Assembly: GCF_009931615.1 (NCBI RefSeq)
Contig: NZ_CP046620.1
Coordinates: 3,208,501-3,272,500 of the forward strand
Direction: 5' to 3'
Source of the DNA: Algicella marina
GTDB taxonomy: Bacteria; Pseudomonadota; Alphaproteobacteria; Rhodobacterales; Rhodobacteraceae
Length of the DNA: 64,000 nucleotides
This document shows, one piece after another, positions 18,889 to 27,622 of this stretch (positions are counted from its first letter, which is position 1; each line of letters begins with the position of its first letter). Below the pieces are notes generated by a model, which was given only the letters and a program-made list of their open reading frames with translations, was not told the origin of the DNA and did no database searches. Both the position numbers and the translations under genes were made by a program.

Positions 18889-20723
18889 CGCGCGATTTCC
18901 CCTCTCTGCTGTGTCCTGAGAACCGTTTCAGTAAAACTGTTCAACGTGGCATACTTACGGAAGAAACGTTCCAGCACCGCTGCCATCAGATATGTGCTGG
19001 AGCCTTCGTAATTGTCCTCATCGAAGGTCAGTGTAATTTCCAGACCACGAACAGCAGTGGACAGAACTTCGTCGTACATCCGCCGTACGATCGGGCGGGT
19101 GGAGACGGAGACGAGACCCTCAAGTTGCTTGTCCACTATCCGGTCGCCAGGTGGTGCATAGATTGCGATCAACTCACGCAGGGCCTCGACGCCACCGTCT
19201 TCTTCCACAAGGGAAAGGTAGTTCAGGCTTAGATGGCTGATCAGCCGCCAAGCTGTATCTGCCAGCGCAAGTGTCGGCCGCGGACGCGTCGGGCTGACGG
19301 GAGTTGCGACCTTTGTAACGGGGCCGCCATCTGCCAGCTGGAACAGGTTGTCCGCCCCGGTAGCCAGCAGCAATGGCAGATCGCGGTTCGTACAACGGAC
19401 CTTGACCGCAAGTTGGCTTAGGTTGGGACTGTAGGGAGCCTGGTTTCTGTCAACGAGTGAAAGAAATACCTCGGAGCCCAGGTAGGTCGTGCGCGCACCG
19501 GACAACCTTTCCCGTTCCGTACGTTGGCGCATCCGGCGGTTTTGGGCAAAATAGGCCCGCTGAAAGTTGCCCGCCGCCGTCACGTCGGTGCTGGAATAAA
19601 ACGGATGAAAATCGACATCTTCGTCTCCATCGTTGCTGATGCCACGCACAGATTGGATGTCGTAAACCTCATAGTCGAGCGTGGCGGTCCTATCGACCAC
19701 CACCTGATGTTCGGTCTGTCGTGCTGTCACCGGAACCCTGTCACACCGCTTCTCGAACAGGTTCACGGCAGGCACTGCGTGCAGATCGAACGCATCAGGT
19801 GTCACCATAGGAGCGATGCCGTCCATGCCGTCTCGCAGCAGGATGTAAATGTCCACCTCTGCTCCCTCTGCGCGGCTGATGCCCGAGGCCAGACCTGCCA
19901 GTTCAACGAAATGAAATCTTTCCGGCATCGCGAAGTATTCTTGCAACAATCGATATCCGTCCAGACTCTGGCGCGGGTTCGGTAACAGCGACTCCTCCGG
20001 CTCAAAGCCTTTGGGCTGCAAGGATGAATTCGTCAGGTGGTCCACCCAGTCATCCCGTCTGTCCGTTGAGCGGGCAACCAGACCAGTGTGTGCGGACATC
20101 AGCAATTCATGCAGTTGCCAGCCGCTGGCCCCTTTTTCACCGAGATAGATCGAGAGTTTGTCGAGCGGCAGTTCCGAAATCTTGCCTTCGTCCAACCGGC
20201 GCAGACGCAGCCGGATGGCCGCACGTGCCGGACGGTTGCCAGCCACGCCGGAGGCAACGAGTTCGCCGCGCCCATCGATATACTCCGCTTCCACCACCTC
20301 TAAAGGCCAAAGAGTCAGATCGTGCGAAGTACGAAATTGACAGGCTGTCTGCTGTCCTTCTCCGATCACTGAACGGAGTACGGTTTCACGTGGAAGCAGG
20401 TACCCTTCGGCAAGCCCACCGCCTACGTAATCCGGCGTGAAAGAAGCAATCATCATTGACGGTGTCGGCGCGAGATAGTGCGGATAGACGATCTCAAGCA
20501 AGTTTCGGGTGAATTCGGGAAACTGCTGTTCGATCTCCAACTGAACGCGGGCAGACAGAAAGGAGACGCCTTCCAGAAGGCGCTCGACATACGGATCTAG
20601 CACTTCCAGTTCATCCATCCCAAGCCGGGACGCTATTTTTGGGTAGGATTGCGCGAATTCTTCACCCATTTCCCGCAGGAAGGCGAGTTCGCTCTCGTAG
20701 TGCTTCAGAAGGCGCGTATCCAT
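18852..20723 (-). CDS. tssF: T6SS baseplate protein TssF (ImpG/VasA)
   Basis: A 623-residue TssF. The N-terminus (LLKHYESELAFLREMGEEFA, then PKIASRLG and DPYVERLLEGVSFLSARV) is the family hallmark, and the length is typical. It is the largest wedge component and sits six bases downstream of tssE and upstream of tssG, in the conserved tssE-F-G order. Confidence 0.97.
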   Translation of the reverse strand: MDTRLLKHYESELAFLREMGEEFAQSYPKIASRLGMDELEVLDPYVERLLEGVSFLSARVQLEIEQQFPEFTRNLLEIVYPHYLAPTPSMMIASFTPDYVGGGLAEGYLLPRETVLRSVIGEGQQTACQFRTSHDLTLWPLEVVEAEYIDGRGELVASGVAGNRPARAAIRLRLRRLDEGKISELPLDKLSIYLGEKGASGWQLHELLMSAHTGLVARSTDRRDDWVDHLTNSSLQPKGFEPEESLLPNPRQSLDGYRLLQEYFAMPERFHFVELAGLASGISRAEGAEVDIYILLRDGMDGIAPMVTPDAFDLHAVPAVNLFEKRCDRVPVTARQTEHQVVVDRTATLDYEVYDIQSVRGISNDGDEDVDFHPFYSSTDVTAAGNFQRAYFAQNRRMRQRTERERLSGARTTYLGSEVFLSLVDRNQAPYSPNLSQLAVKVRCTNRDLPLLLATGADNLFQLADGGPVTKVATPVSPTRPRPTLALADTAWRLISHLSLNYLSLVEEDGGVEALRELIAIYAPPGDRIVDKQLEGLVSVSTRPIVRRMYDEVLSTAVRGLEITLTFDEDNYEGSSTYLMAAVLERFFRKYATLNSFTETVLRTQQRGEIARWRPETGLGQMI

Positions 20724-20729
20724 AATGCT

Positions 20730-21227
20730 TCAGCCCCTCCCGTCCAGTCTTAACTCACCGGTGGCGACGTCCACCTCGCTTCGCAGATAGACTTCCAACG
20801 GTAACGGTTCGGCCCACATGTCCGCCCGTATGTCGTAACTGACGACAGACGCCGTCTTCGTCTCCTCCGTTCTTAGGGTCACATGCAGTGAGTTGGGCAG
20901 GATGCGGGGTTCAAACCGAAGAATCGCTTCGTGGATCGCCTTGCGGATCGCGGCAGCCTTCTCCACTCCGGAAAACTCGCCGGCCACCTTGGAGATCCCG
21001 TAGTTCAGCACTGAGTTTGCGGCGTGGGGAAACAACTCCTCATCTATGAAAAACTCGGCATTCGACGTATTCAGGAGCCATGCCAGATCGCGGCGGAGGA
21101 TCTCCCGTAGCTTTCGTATGTTAATCACACGCGAATCGCGGTTCTCCCGCATCTCCTCTGGCGCCTCGTCGGTCAGCCGATCGAGAAGCGATGGCTGAAG
21201 ACGGTCCAGGATTGTCTGGTCAGCCAT
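20730..21227 (-). CDS. tssE: T6SS baseplate protein TssE (gp25-like)
   Basis: A 165-residue gp25-like wedge protein: TILDRLQPSLLDRLTDE, RELRREI-type motif as KLREILRRDLAWLLNT, and NYGISKVAGEF, with the C-terminal LRTEETKTASVVSYDIRA sheet. TssE starts sheath polymerisation on the baseplate. The chosen ATG at 21227 overlaps the tagJ stop by eight bases; a start at 21245 would add six residues inside tagJ. Confidence 0.95.
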   Translation of the reverse strand: MADQTILDRLQPSLLDRLTDEAPEEMRENRDSRVINIRKLREILRRDLAWLLNTSNAEFFIDEELFPHAANSVLNYGISKVAGEFSGVEKAAAIRKAIHEAILRFEPRILPNSLHVTLRTEETKTASVVSYDIRADMWAEPLPLEVYLRSEVDVATGELRLDGRG

Positions 21228-22023
21228 TGGAAGCGGGCCCATCAAAAGTGATCTCGCGGATGTCCATCAATGGAAAATCACCTGCCTCGGTAGCCATCAT
21301 CCGCTGGCCGATACCGACAAACGTTTCTCCACCCAAATCCTGCCATTCCGTGCTGCGGGACAGTTTGGCCGCATCTGACCCGGTGGTCGCGGTGCCTGCG
21401 TAACGAGTTGGTATCAGGGCAACAATGTCGCTTGAGTTTGCCAAAGTCACATTGGCTGGCATCCAGACGCTGTCGCGCAGATCTTCCGGCTCTGTGAGCG
21501 TGATCTTTGTCAGCTGGTCCATTGGCACCCAAAAATATCGGCCGTTTATGACCATCTCGAACAGCGGCCCTAGGCGGGTGTCGGCATCGGCGAGCCACTC
21601 GAAAGGCTGCCCGTTGAGGGTACCCGAAACGATCGGTGCTGCTTCAAAAGCTTTATCGCGAAGTTCTGCTACAGTTTCTGTCTTTCCGGCTGCCAAAGTC
21701 TTCAGAGCCTCGATCAGAAGTGCGACCCATTCCTGCGGCTCACCGAAAATCAGCGGCTCTTTCTCACCCGCGAACACCTTTTCACGATAGACCTCACAGA
21801 TAATCCCTTCCCGATATGTTTGAGCCATGGGAATTGCCAGGGCATCTAGTTCCGCGGAAACCTTGAGCTGAGCGACCGCCCGCTGCCAGTCTCCAAGGAC
21901 ACAGAGCAATTGGCTGAGGAAAATGCGGTGTTTCGCGGCTGATGGGTCAGATCTAACCGTATTCTGCAGTTCCGCGAGTGCGCCGGAAAGGTCTCCGTTT
22001 CTGAGCAGTTCTTCCGCTGACAT
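21220..22023 (-). CDS. tagJ: T6SS accessory protein TagJ (ImpE/SciE)
   Basis: A 267-residue ImpE/TagJ protein with an N-terminal TPR-like helical half (SAEELLRNGDLSGALAELQN, DPSAAKHRIFLSQLLCVLGD) and a C-terminal beta domain (NGRYFWVPMDQLTKITL, RDSVWMPANVTL). TagJ binds the N-terminus of TssB in Pseudomonas and helps ClpV handle sheath subunits. Its presence fits the branch of T6SS clusters to which the Agrobacterium imp locus belongs. The ATG at 22023 is preferred to an upstream one at 22065 because it follows GAGGGAAGG and matches the family start. Confidence 0.93.
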   Translation of the reverse strand: MSAEELLRNGDLSGALAELQNTVRSDPSAAKHRIFLSQLLCVLGDWQRAVAQLKVSAELDALAIPMAQTYREGIICEVYREKVFAGEKEPLIFGEPQEWVALLIEALKTLAAGKTETVAELRDKAFEAAPIVSGTLNGQPFEWLADADTRLGPLFEMVINGRYFWVPMDQLTKITLTEPEDLRDSVWMPANVTLANSSDIVALIPTRYAGTATTGSDAAKLSRSTEWQDLGGETFVGIGQRMMATEAGDFPLMDIREITFDGPASNG

Positions 22024-22053
22024 GTGAGCCGTACCTTCCCTCAAAACGCAAAT

Positions 22054-22087
22054 CTCCCGCGCCACCAGATGAACGGCGGCGCGGGAG
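22054..22087 (-). terminator. Strong stem-loop after hcp
   Basis: A perfect 10-bp inverted repeat (CTCCCGCGCC at 22054-22063, GGCGCGGGAG at 22078-22087, 14-base loop) sits eleven bases past the hcp stop and before tagJ. On the minus-strand transcript it is followed by ATTTGCGTTTT rather than a clean U tract. It looks like a leaky terminator or a 3' mRNA stabiliser rather than a complete stop. Confidence 0.7.
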
Positions 22088-22098
22088 TTTATTGGAGT

Positions 22099-22590
22099 TT
22101 ATCCGTCGAACTTGGATTCCTGTGCGGCGATATCGTAGATCACCGTAACAGGCGTGTCGCCCGTGCCATCAGGCTTTTGCGGCACATATTCAAACTTCAT
22201 CTGGCTGAAGTTCAGGGCTATGTTCTCGGTCAGTCGGTCCTCACCACCGGAGCCGCCCGTGGAAACGGAAGTCACGATGATGTCGTTGAGGTGGTAGACA
22301 ATGTACTCCAGTTGCTTGCCGCCAGCCTTGCGGACATAGAGTTTGCCCTTTTTGATGTGCGAACCGAGGATGCTGGTTTCCATCAGTTTCGGCGAGGACT
22401 TGTCGACATACTTGGTGACGGAAATGTCGCCGAAGTTTGCGCGACCAGCGCCGCCGCCACTGCCCATGTGGGTGGTGCCGGAATTGCTGACGCCGAAGGA
22501 CCAGGCAAGGATGTCGATGTGATCCTTGTGCGTCTTGTCCTGAGCCTCACCCTTGATGCCATCGAGTTCGAGGAACATGTCTACAGCCAT
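22099..22590 (-). CDS. hcp: T6SS tube protein Hcp (TssD)
   Basis: A 163-residue Hcp1-family protein forming the inner tube and acting as secreted carrier. Recognisable blocks are MAVDMFLELDGIKGEAQD, HIDILAWSFGVSNSG, DISVTKYVDKSSPKL and the C-terminal MKFEYVPQ...VTVIYDIA. No C-terminal toxin extension is present. It lies between tssC and tagJ and is bracketed by two strong stem-loops (22054-22087 and 22643-22672), consistent with a much higher requirement for Hcp than for its neighbours. A good AGGAGA-type site precedes the ATG. Confidence 0.97.
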   Translation of the reverse strand: MAVDMFLELDGIKGEAQDKTHKDHIDILAWSFGVSNSGTTHMGSGGGAGRANFGDISVTKYVDKSSPKLMETSILGSHIKKGKLYVRKAGGKQLEYIVYHLNDIIVTSVSTGGSGGEDRLTENIALNFSQMKFEYVPQKPDGTGDTPVTVIYDIAAQESKFDG

Positions 22591-22642
22591 TGGAATATCT
22601 CCTGTGTGTTACGTTGAACGCTATGAAGACTTTCTAGCGCAG

Positions 22643-22672
22643 GTTCTCCGCGGCAATCGTCCCGCGCAGAAC
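22643..22672 (-). promoter_or_regulatory. Intercistronic stem-loop between tssC and hcp
   Basis: Inverted repeat GTTCTCCGCGG (22643-22653) and CCGCGCAGAAC (22662-22672) with an 8-base loop and one mismatch in eleven pairs. It lies in the 90-base gap between the tssC stop and the hcp ATG, about 50 bases upstream of hcp. It could be a processing or stabilising element at the 5' end of an hcp mRNA segment, or an attenuator. No U tract follows. Confidence 0.6.
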
Positions 22673-22680
22673 ACTTTTCC

Positions 22681-24168
22681 TTATTTTTCAGAAGGAAGTT
22701 TGGAGACGAGGCGCAAAGAGACAGAAAGGCCTTCCAGTTGGTAGTGCGGGCGAAGGAAAAACTTGGACGAGTAGTATCCGGGGTTGCCTTCAACTTCTTC
22801 GACCACCACCTCTGCCGCTGCCAGCGGATGGCTGGCTTTGTAGGCTTCGCTGGAAACGTCAGCGTTGAAATCGACGTAGTTTTCGATCCACTTCTGTAGC
22901 CAAGCTTGCATGTCATCGCGGCTCTTGTAGGAGCCGACCTTGTCCCGCACGATGCACTTCAGGTAATGGGCAAATCGCGTTGTCGCAAAAAGGTACGGCA
23001 GGCGGGCCGCAAGATTTGCGTTGGCGGTTGCGTCCGGGTCGTCGTATTCAGCCGGTTGGTGCAATGACTGTGCACCGATGAAGGCGGCAACATCGGAGTT
23101 CTTCCGGTGAATCAGCGGCATCAGACCGCTTTTGGCCAGTTCCGCCTCTCTCCGGTCAGATATCGCGATTTCCGTCGGACACTTCTGGTCGACGCCGCCA
23201 TCATCCGTGGGGAAAGTGTGTGAAGGCAAGCCTTCAAGCGCCCCACCGGATTCGATCCCCCGGATACGAGAACACCATCCGTACTCCTTGAAGGAACGGT
23301 TGATGTTGAGTGCCATGCCATACGCGGCGTTCACCCAATTGTACTTGGCGCTGTCGGCACCCTCCGTATCTTCCTCGAAGGCAAATTCCTCCACCGGCTC
23401 CGTCTTGGCGCCGTAGGGCAGACGGCCGAGGAAGCGCGGCATGGCGAGGCCGAGGTAGCGGCTGTCCTCGCTTTCGCGCAGGCTCCGCCAGGATGCGTAT
23501 TCCGGCGTTTGAAAGATCTTGGTGAGATCGCGTGGGTTGGCCAGTTCGGCCCAGCTGTCCATCTGGAAGAGCGAAGGCTCGGCTCCGGTGATGAAGGGCG
23601 CATGCGCTGCCGCGGCCACCTTCGACATCTCGCCAAGCAGTTCCACATCAGGTGGGCTGTGATCGAAATGATAGTCACCGACGAGGCATCCGTAGGGTTC
23701 GCCACCAAACTGCCCATATTCCTCTTCATAGAGCTTCTTGAAGATCGGGGATTGATCCCATGCTGTGCCCTTGAACTTCTTGAGCGTCTTGGACAGGTCC
23801 TTTTTCGATATATTGAGGACACGGATCTTCAGCATTTCGTCGGTTTCGGTATTGTTCACCAGATAATGCAGCCCACGCCAGGCGCTTTCCAGTTGCTGGA
23901 ATTCCGGGTGATGCATGATCTCGTTGATCTGGTCCGATAGCTTCTGGTCAATCGCCGCCACCAGCCCCTCAATTGTATGGAGAGCGTCTTCTCCGATCAG
24001 AGCCGTGTTGGCTAGGGCCTGTTCAGCCAAAGTGCGGACGGCGTCCTCCACAGCCGCCTTGGCGTGATCGGATTTCGGGCGAAATTCCTTTTGGAGCAGA
24101 TCAGCAAAGTCCGATGCCTCGATTGCTTCGCCGGCTGCGCCTTCGACCTGGGTTTCCTGTTCAGCCAT
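22681..24168 (-). CDS. tssC: T6SS sheath protein TssC (VipB/ImpD)
   Basis: A 495-residue large sheath subunit. Diagnostic blocks include FQQLESAWRGLHYLVNNTET, VGDYHFDHSPPDVELLGEMS, FITGAEPSLFQM, and RFAHYLKCIVRDKVGSY near the C-terminus, ending with the sheath handshake region. It co-assembles with TssB, encoded one base upstream (the tssB stop and tssC ATG are nearly adjacent). Confidence 0.97.
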   Translation of the reverse strand: MAEQETQVEGAAGEAIEASDFADLLQKEFRPKSDHAKAAVEDAVRTLAEQALANTALIGEDALHTIEGLVAAIDQKLSDQINEIMHHPEFQQLESAWRGLHYLVNNTETDEMLKIRVLNISKKDLSKTLKKFKGTAWDQSPIFKKLYEEEYGQFGGEPYGCLVGDYHFDHSPPDVELLGEMSKVAAAAHAPFITGAEPSLFQMDSWAELANPRDLTKIFQTPEYASWRSLRESEDSRYLGLAMPRFLGRLPYGAKTEPVEEFAFEEDTEGADSAKYNWVNAAYGMALNINRSFKEYGWCSRIRGIESGGALEGLPSHTFPTDDGGVDQKCPTEIAISDRREAELAKSGLMPLIHRKNSDVAAFIGAQSLHQPAEYDDPDATANANLAARLPYLFATTRFAHYLKCIVRDKVGSYKSRDDMQAWLQKWIENYVDFNADVSSEAYKASHPLAAAEVVVEEVEGNPGYYSSKFFLRPHYQLEGLSVSLRLVSKLPSEK

Positions 24169-24169
24169 A

Positions 24170-24691
24170 TTACTCTGCGTCCTCTGCTGTATCGTCGCCC
24201 TCGGGTTTCGGTGCGGACGAAAGGGCCTTCATCAGTTCGGGGTCCTGCATCACCTTGACAATCAGTTCTTCCGCGCCTGTCTTTCCGTCCATGTAGGTGG
24301 CGAGGTTGGAAAGCTGGCTACGGGCTTCCAGCAACTTGCGTAGCGGTTCGACGTTGCGGGCGATCGCGGCGGGCGAGAAATCGTCCATGCTCTCGAAGGT
24401 AATGTCGACGGCCATGTTTCCCTCACCCGTCAGCGTGTTGGGGACGGAGAAGGATGCGCGGGGTTTCATGGATTTCATGCGATCATCGAAGTTGTCGACG
24501 TCGATCTCCAGAAATTTCCGGTCAGCTACGACTGGCTGCGGAACTTCCGACTTGCCTGCAAGATTGGACATGACCCCCATCACGAAAGGCAATTGCACCT
24601 TCTTTTCGGCGCCATAAAGCTCCACGTCATACTCAATTTGAACGCGCGGCGCTCGGTTGCGAGCGATGAACTTCTGTGAACTGTCGGCCAT
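24170..24691 (-). CDS. tssB: T6SS sheath protein TssB (VipA/ImpC small subunit)
   Basis: A 173-residue small sheath subunit. NRAPRVQIEYDVELYGAEKK, LPFVMGVMSNLAG and FLEIDVDNFDDRMKSMKPR are family signatures. It pairs with TssC to form the contractile sheath. The acidic C-terminal tail (PKPEGDDTAEDAE) is normal. Confidence 0.97.
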   Translation of the reverse strand: MADSSQKFIARNRAPRVQIEYDVELYGAEKKVQLPFVMGVMSNLAGKSEVPQPVVADRKFLEIDVDNFDDRMKSMKPRASFSVPNTLTGEGNMAVDITFESMDDFSPAAIARNVEPLRKLLEARSQLSNLATYMDGKTGAEELIVKVMQDPELMKALSSAPKPEGDDTAEDAE

Positions 24692-24730
24692 CTGAAACTC
24701 CTTGTTGGTCTGTTGGTAGGAGGCGGAGAG

Positions 24731-25750
24731 TTATTCGCTTTCCTCTATGCCGCCGATAAGATTGACGTTGGAAACGCCTTCCGGCGCCATATCCTTCATG
24801 ATTGTCAGGAAGTCCGCGTTTACGAGCCGTTTGGCGCGGGCAAGCAGGACGGGAAGTGGGCTGGAGGGCTCATGCCGTTCGTAGTAAGCCATGATCCTTT
24901 CCAACGCGGCGGTGACGTCCGATCGTGAATTGACAGTACCGGGGGCGGACTGGCGGGTAGCCGCAGGTGCCGCACCCTCATCCGAAACTTCCACCTGTGC
25001 CTCCTCGATTTCCTCCAACGACGTTCCGGATGCGGCGCCAAGCCGGCTTTCAATCTTGCGAAGCATTTTGAGAACCGGCTCAAGTTCCGGGCCGTACCCA
25101 GGAGTCTTTTCGGCGAAAACCGCATCAACCGCAGCAATGTCTGCAAGCGCCGCGTGAGCAGCAGCATAGAAGCTTGTCAGCACGTCTGGGTCCGTGTCCT
25201 GAAATGCCGCGGAAATTGCGTTGGTATCAGGCGCGGGTTCCGCATCTGAAGGCAATTCGATTTCACCTTCGGCAATCAGTATCTCGCGCAATGAGAATCG
25301 TCCAAACGCCCGACTTTCTGTGAGTGGTGCCCTTTGCAGGCCACGCATTATTCCGGCCGAGTCGGTCAGCGAGAGAACAGCATTAATTCGCATGGTCGCG
25401 TCGCCATCATCCTCGTCGAGTTGCGGATGGCATGTGTCCCAGAAATTCTCAAGGCAACCGCGTAGATATGCCGTTGCTTCGGCAAAACCGGGTAGTCCGT
25501 TGAGGTGGAGATTTGCGCGGGCCAGATGAATGGCGGCGCGGAGGTCGTGGCTCTGCTCCAGAACCACTTTTGCCTTGGCGGCGACATCCATGTAGTCCGG
25601 CTCTTCGGCAGCAAGAACCCTGTCGCCTATCTGCTGCTCTTCTCGGGGCGCGGCCGCCAGTTGCAGGTCTGTAAATGCGGTTTCGTACTCGAGATTCTCG
25701 CCGCTTGGGTGCTCTTCCGAATGCGGTTGGAGAAGATCTAGCAGGCTCAT
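24731..25750 (-). CDS. tssA: T6SS protein TssA (ImpA)
   Basis: A 339-residue ImpA-family protein that caps the growing sheath/tube. The N-terminal ImpA_N domain is clear (LLQPHSEEHPSGENLEYETA, EEPDYMDVAAKAKVVLEQSH, DLRAAIHLARANL). The C-terminal third is a short helical type (VTAALERIMAYYERHEPSSP, LLARAKRLV). The ATG at 25750 follows AGGGACGG and is preferred to one at 25777. It is the first gene of the main T6SS transcript, so the promoter should lie in the gap up to 25909. Confidence 0.94.
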   Translation of the reverse strand: MSLLDLLQPHSEEHPSGENLEYETAFTDLQLAAAPREEQQIGDRVLAAEEPDYMDVAAKAKVVLEQSHDLRAAIHLARANLHLNGLPGFAEATAYLRGCLENFWDTCHPQLDEDDGDATMRINAVLSLTDSAGIMRGLQRAPLTESRAFGRFSLREILIAEGEIELPSDAEPAPDTNAISAAFQDTDPDVLTSFYAAAHAALADIAAVDAVFAEKTPGYGPELEPVLKMLRKIESRLGAASGTSLEEIEEAQVEVSDEGAAPAATRQSAPGTVNSRSDVTAALERIMAYYERHEPSSPLPVLLARAKRLVNADFLTIMKDMAPEGVSNVNLIGGIEESE

Positions 25751-25909
25751 GGTCCGTCCCTGGTCTCTTTGGCGCAACGTCGCTGCGCTTGGTCAGTTTC
25801 TCTACAACTGCACCCTAATCAAGCCCCCGGACGAAGAATGTAACGGAAGTGAAACTGACGACCCGAAAAGAAAAAACATATTCGCCAGATACTTGCGACC
25901 ATGCGCGAT
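25751..25909 (-). promoter_or_regulatory. Putative promoter region of the main T6SS operon
   Basis: A 159-base gap separates the tssA start from the stop of the upstream caspase-like gene on the same strand. The distal part (25800-25900) is visibly AT-richer than the flanking coding DNA. No clear sigma-54 (GG-N10-GC) or -35/-10 match was found by eye. Confidence 0.4.
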
Positions 25910-27361
25910 TCAGCGGCAATCGTTACTGGCCCAGAGTTGAAGGTGTTTCTTGAAAGCGCCTCCGAACGGGTGTTGTTTGCTGAGCGAGCGCTCCTGGTTG
26001 GTGCCGAGGTAGACTTGCGCCTGCGTGCACAGTCGTTCCGGATTCCACTGGTGACAATCGCTGCAGGTCTTCTCGGCCCAGAACTCCTCTGGAAGATCCT
26101 CGATCGGTGGAAATAGCGGGCGGCTAAGGATAATTTCGGGAATTGTCATGCCGACCAGCTGTTCCGGGCCGGCGGCGACCGGGCTTGTCAGGGTGACCGG
26201 TGCCGTTTCTGAAGGTGCAGTCGCCACAGTTGCCGCAGGCACCGGTGATGGCAATGTTTCTCCGTTCTCGGCTGCCTTTTCCCTCAGGACCGAAACTTCG
26301 TACTGCGCGAGTTCGGCATAGGTGCCATTTGGGTAAGCCTGCAAATAGGCCTCGTAGTCGGATAGTGACCCGCTGACCCGGGCGGCTTCGATGAGATCTT
26401 CCTCACTGGCAATGGGGGCGGCCGTACGAGTGCTTGCCACGTCGGTAGGTGCAAGTTCTTCGGCGATCACTTCTGCCAGCAGGCTGCGCGCCTCATCAAA
26501 GAAGGCACTGTTGGGATTGCTGCGCATGAAAAGGGTGATCTGAAGCGCATCCCGCGATTGGCGGACGGCTTCCCAAGCCTGTAGTTCCGGATCGCTCGAC
26601 GGTGCCGGCTCGTCACTCTTCGCGAAGATGAATTCGTCCGTCAGAGACGATGTCGACCATGGTGTCTGAGCACCGCGTGTCTGTGCCAGAACGTCGACAC
26701 GTACCGTCTTAAATACCTGCTCGATGGGTGAGTTCTCAACCGACAGCGCCTTCGCGAGCGCTGCCGAAAAGGCACTGTTGCCGCCGCTTCGGCCATCCAT
26801 TGCCACCGCGCCCGGCGCCGTGGCAAAGGCCATATAAGTGCCTGTTGGTGCCTTCATTTCCGCGAGACCCGTATCGCTGAACTCCGGAATGGATTCGAAC
26901 GGATTGTCGCGGCAGGCATCCAGAATGAAGATATTGGTCTTGTTCTTGGCGGAAAACATCTGCCGAAGTACCGACCCCGCTTCAAGCGCCACCAAATCCA
27001 GATCCGCAGCGTCGGTGAGTTCCGTGTCCACTGGCAGGATATAGTTGGTTCCGAAGGACTGGACGCCGTGGCCAGCATAATAGAACAACCCGGTGGCATC
27101 ACGACCGGCAGACCGGAGTTCCCTGCCGAAATCCGCGATTGTCTTGCGAAGCTCCTGCAGGTTGCTGTTGCTGGCCAGAGTCACCTCGAAATCCAGCTGT
27201 TCGAGTGTACTGGCAATTAGTTCCGCATCAGCGACCGGGTTCTTCAGCGAAGCGATGGTTTCATAGTCTCCGTTGCCGATCACCAAAGCGATCCGCTTCT
27301 CTGCGGAGACGACGGTCGCCCAGCTGCACATCGCCAGGCCCAAGACAATCATTCTCAGCAT
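25910..27361 (-). CDS. Exported caspase-fold (peptidase C14) protein
   Basis: A 483-residue protein with a cleavable signal peptide (cleavage probably after VVSA, residue 20) and a caspase-like p20 domain (about 22-255). The catalytic dyad is present: His98 in YYAGHG and Cys150 in ILDACRDNP, with RIALVIGNGDY at the start of the fold. After a linker, residues about 330-360 form a Sel1/TPR-like short repeat (SLSDYEAYLQAYPNGTYAEL). The C-terminus has a cysteine-bearing module (CSDCHQWNPERLCTQAQVYL) ending in HLQLWASNDCR. Periplasmic metacaspase-like proteins are widespread but mostly uncharacterised. It lies upstream of tssA on the same strand, so co-regulation with the T6SS is plausible but unproven. 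AAAAGGAG precedes the ATG. Confidence 0.88.
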   Translation of the reverse strand: MLRMIVLGLAMCSWATVVSAEKRIALVIGNGDYETIASLKNPVADAELIASTLEQLDFEVTLASNSNLQELRKTIADFGRELRSAGRDATGLFYYAGHGVQSFGTNYILPVDTELTDAADLDLVALEAGSVLRQMFSAKNKTNIFILDACRDNPFESIPEFSDTGLAEMKAPTGTYMAFATAPGAVAMDGRSGGNSAFSAALAKALSVENSPIEQVFKTVRVDVLAQTRGAQTPWSTSSLTDEFIFAKSDEPAPSSDPELQAWEAVRQSRDALQITLFMRSNPNSAFFDEARSLLAEVIAEELAPTDVASTRTAAPIASEEDLIEAARVSGSLSDYEAYLQAYPNGTYAELAQYEVSVLREKAAENGETLPSPVPAATVATAPSETAPVTLTSPVAAGPEQLVGMTIPEIILSRPLFPPIEDLPEEFWAEKTCSDCHQWNPERLCTQAQVYLGTNQERSLSKQHPFGGAFKKHLQLWASNDCR

Positions 27362-27622
27362 AGTCCGGAAACTCCTTTTCCTATGAGTCCTCTAATTGCA
27401 AATTACACAAATCATGCAATCAAGATGTGACTCACGTTACTATTTGCGTTTTCACACGACAATCGTGGCAAATTCACGGCGCTTTGCCGCGGCTATCAGT
27501 AGTGGCTCTTTCCTACCAAGTGCACAAAAGGCCGAGTCGGTTAAGAGTACAACCTCATTCTTACCTCAATTTCGGCTAGTTCTGCAGGGAAGGCGACGAA
27601 AATCACACTTGTCGTATTACTG
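27362..27622. other. Intergenic spacer between the cyclase and the caspase gene
   Basis: A 261-base spacer between two minus-strand genes, AT-richer than the surrounding DNA. It should carry the promoter of the caspase gene. I see no RNA gene, clear hairpin or conserved small reading frame in it. Confidence 0.4.

Noticed and set aside
17872-20723. Frameshift between tssF and tssG
   Set aside because: The 37-base overlap looked like a possible frameshift, but both proteins are full length with intact family termini, so it is a normal gene overlap.
26031-26081. CxxCH haem c motif in the caspase protein
   Set aside because: A single CxxCH in a Cys-bearing tail without other cytochrome features is not enough to call a cytochrome; kept only as a question.
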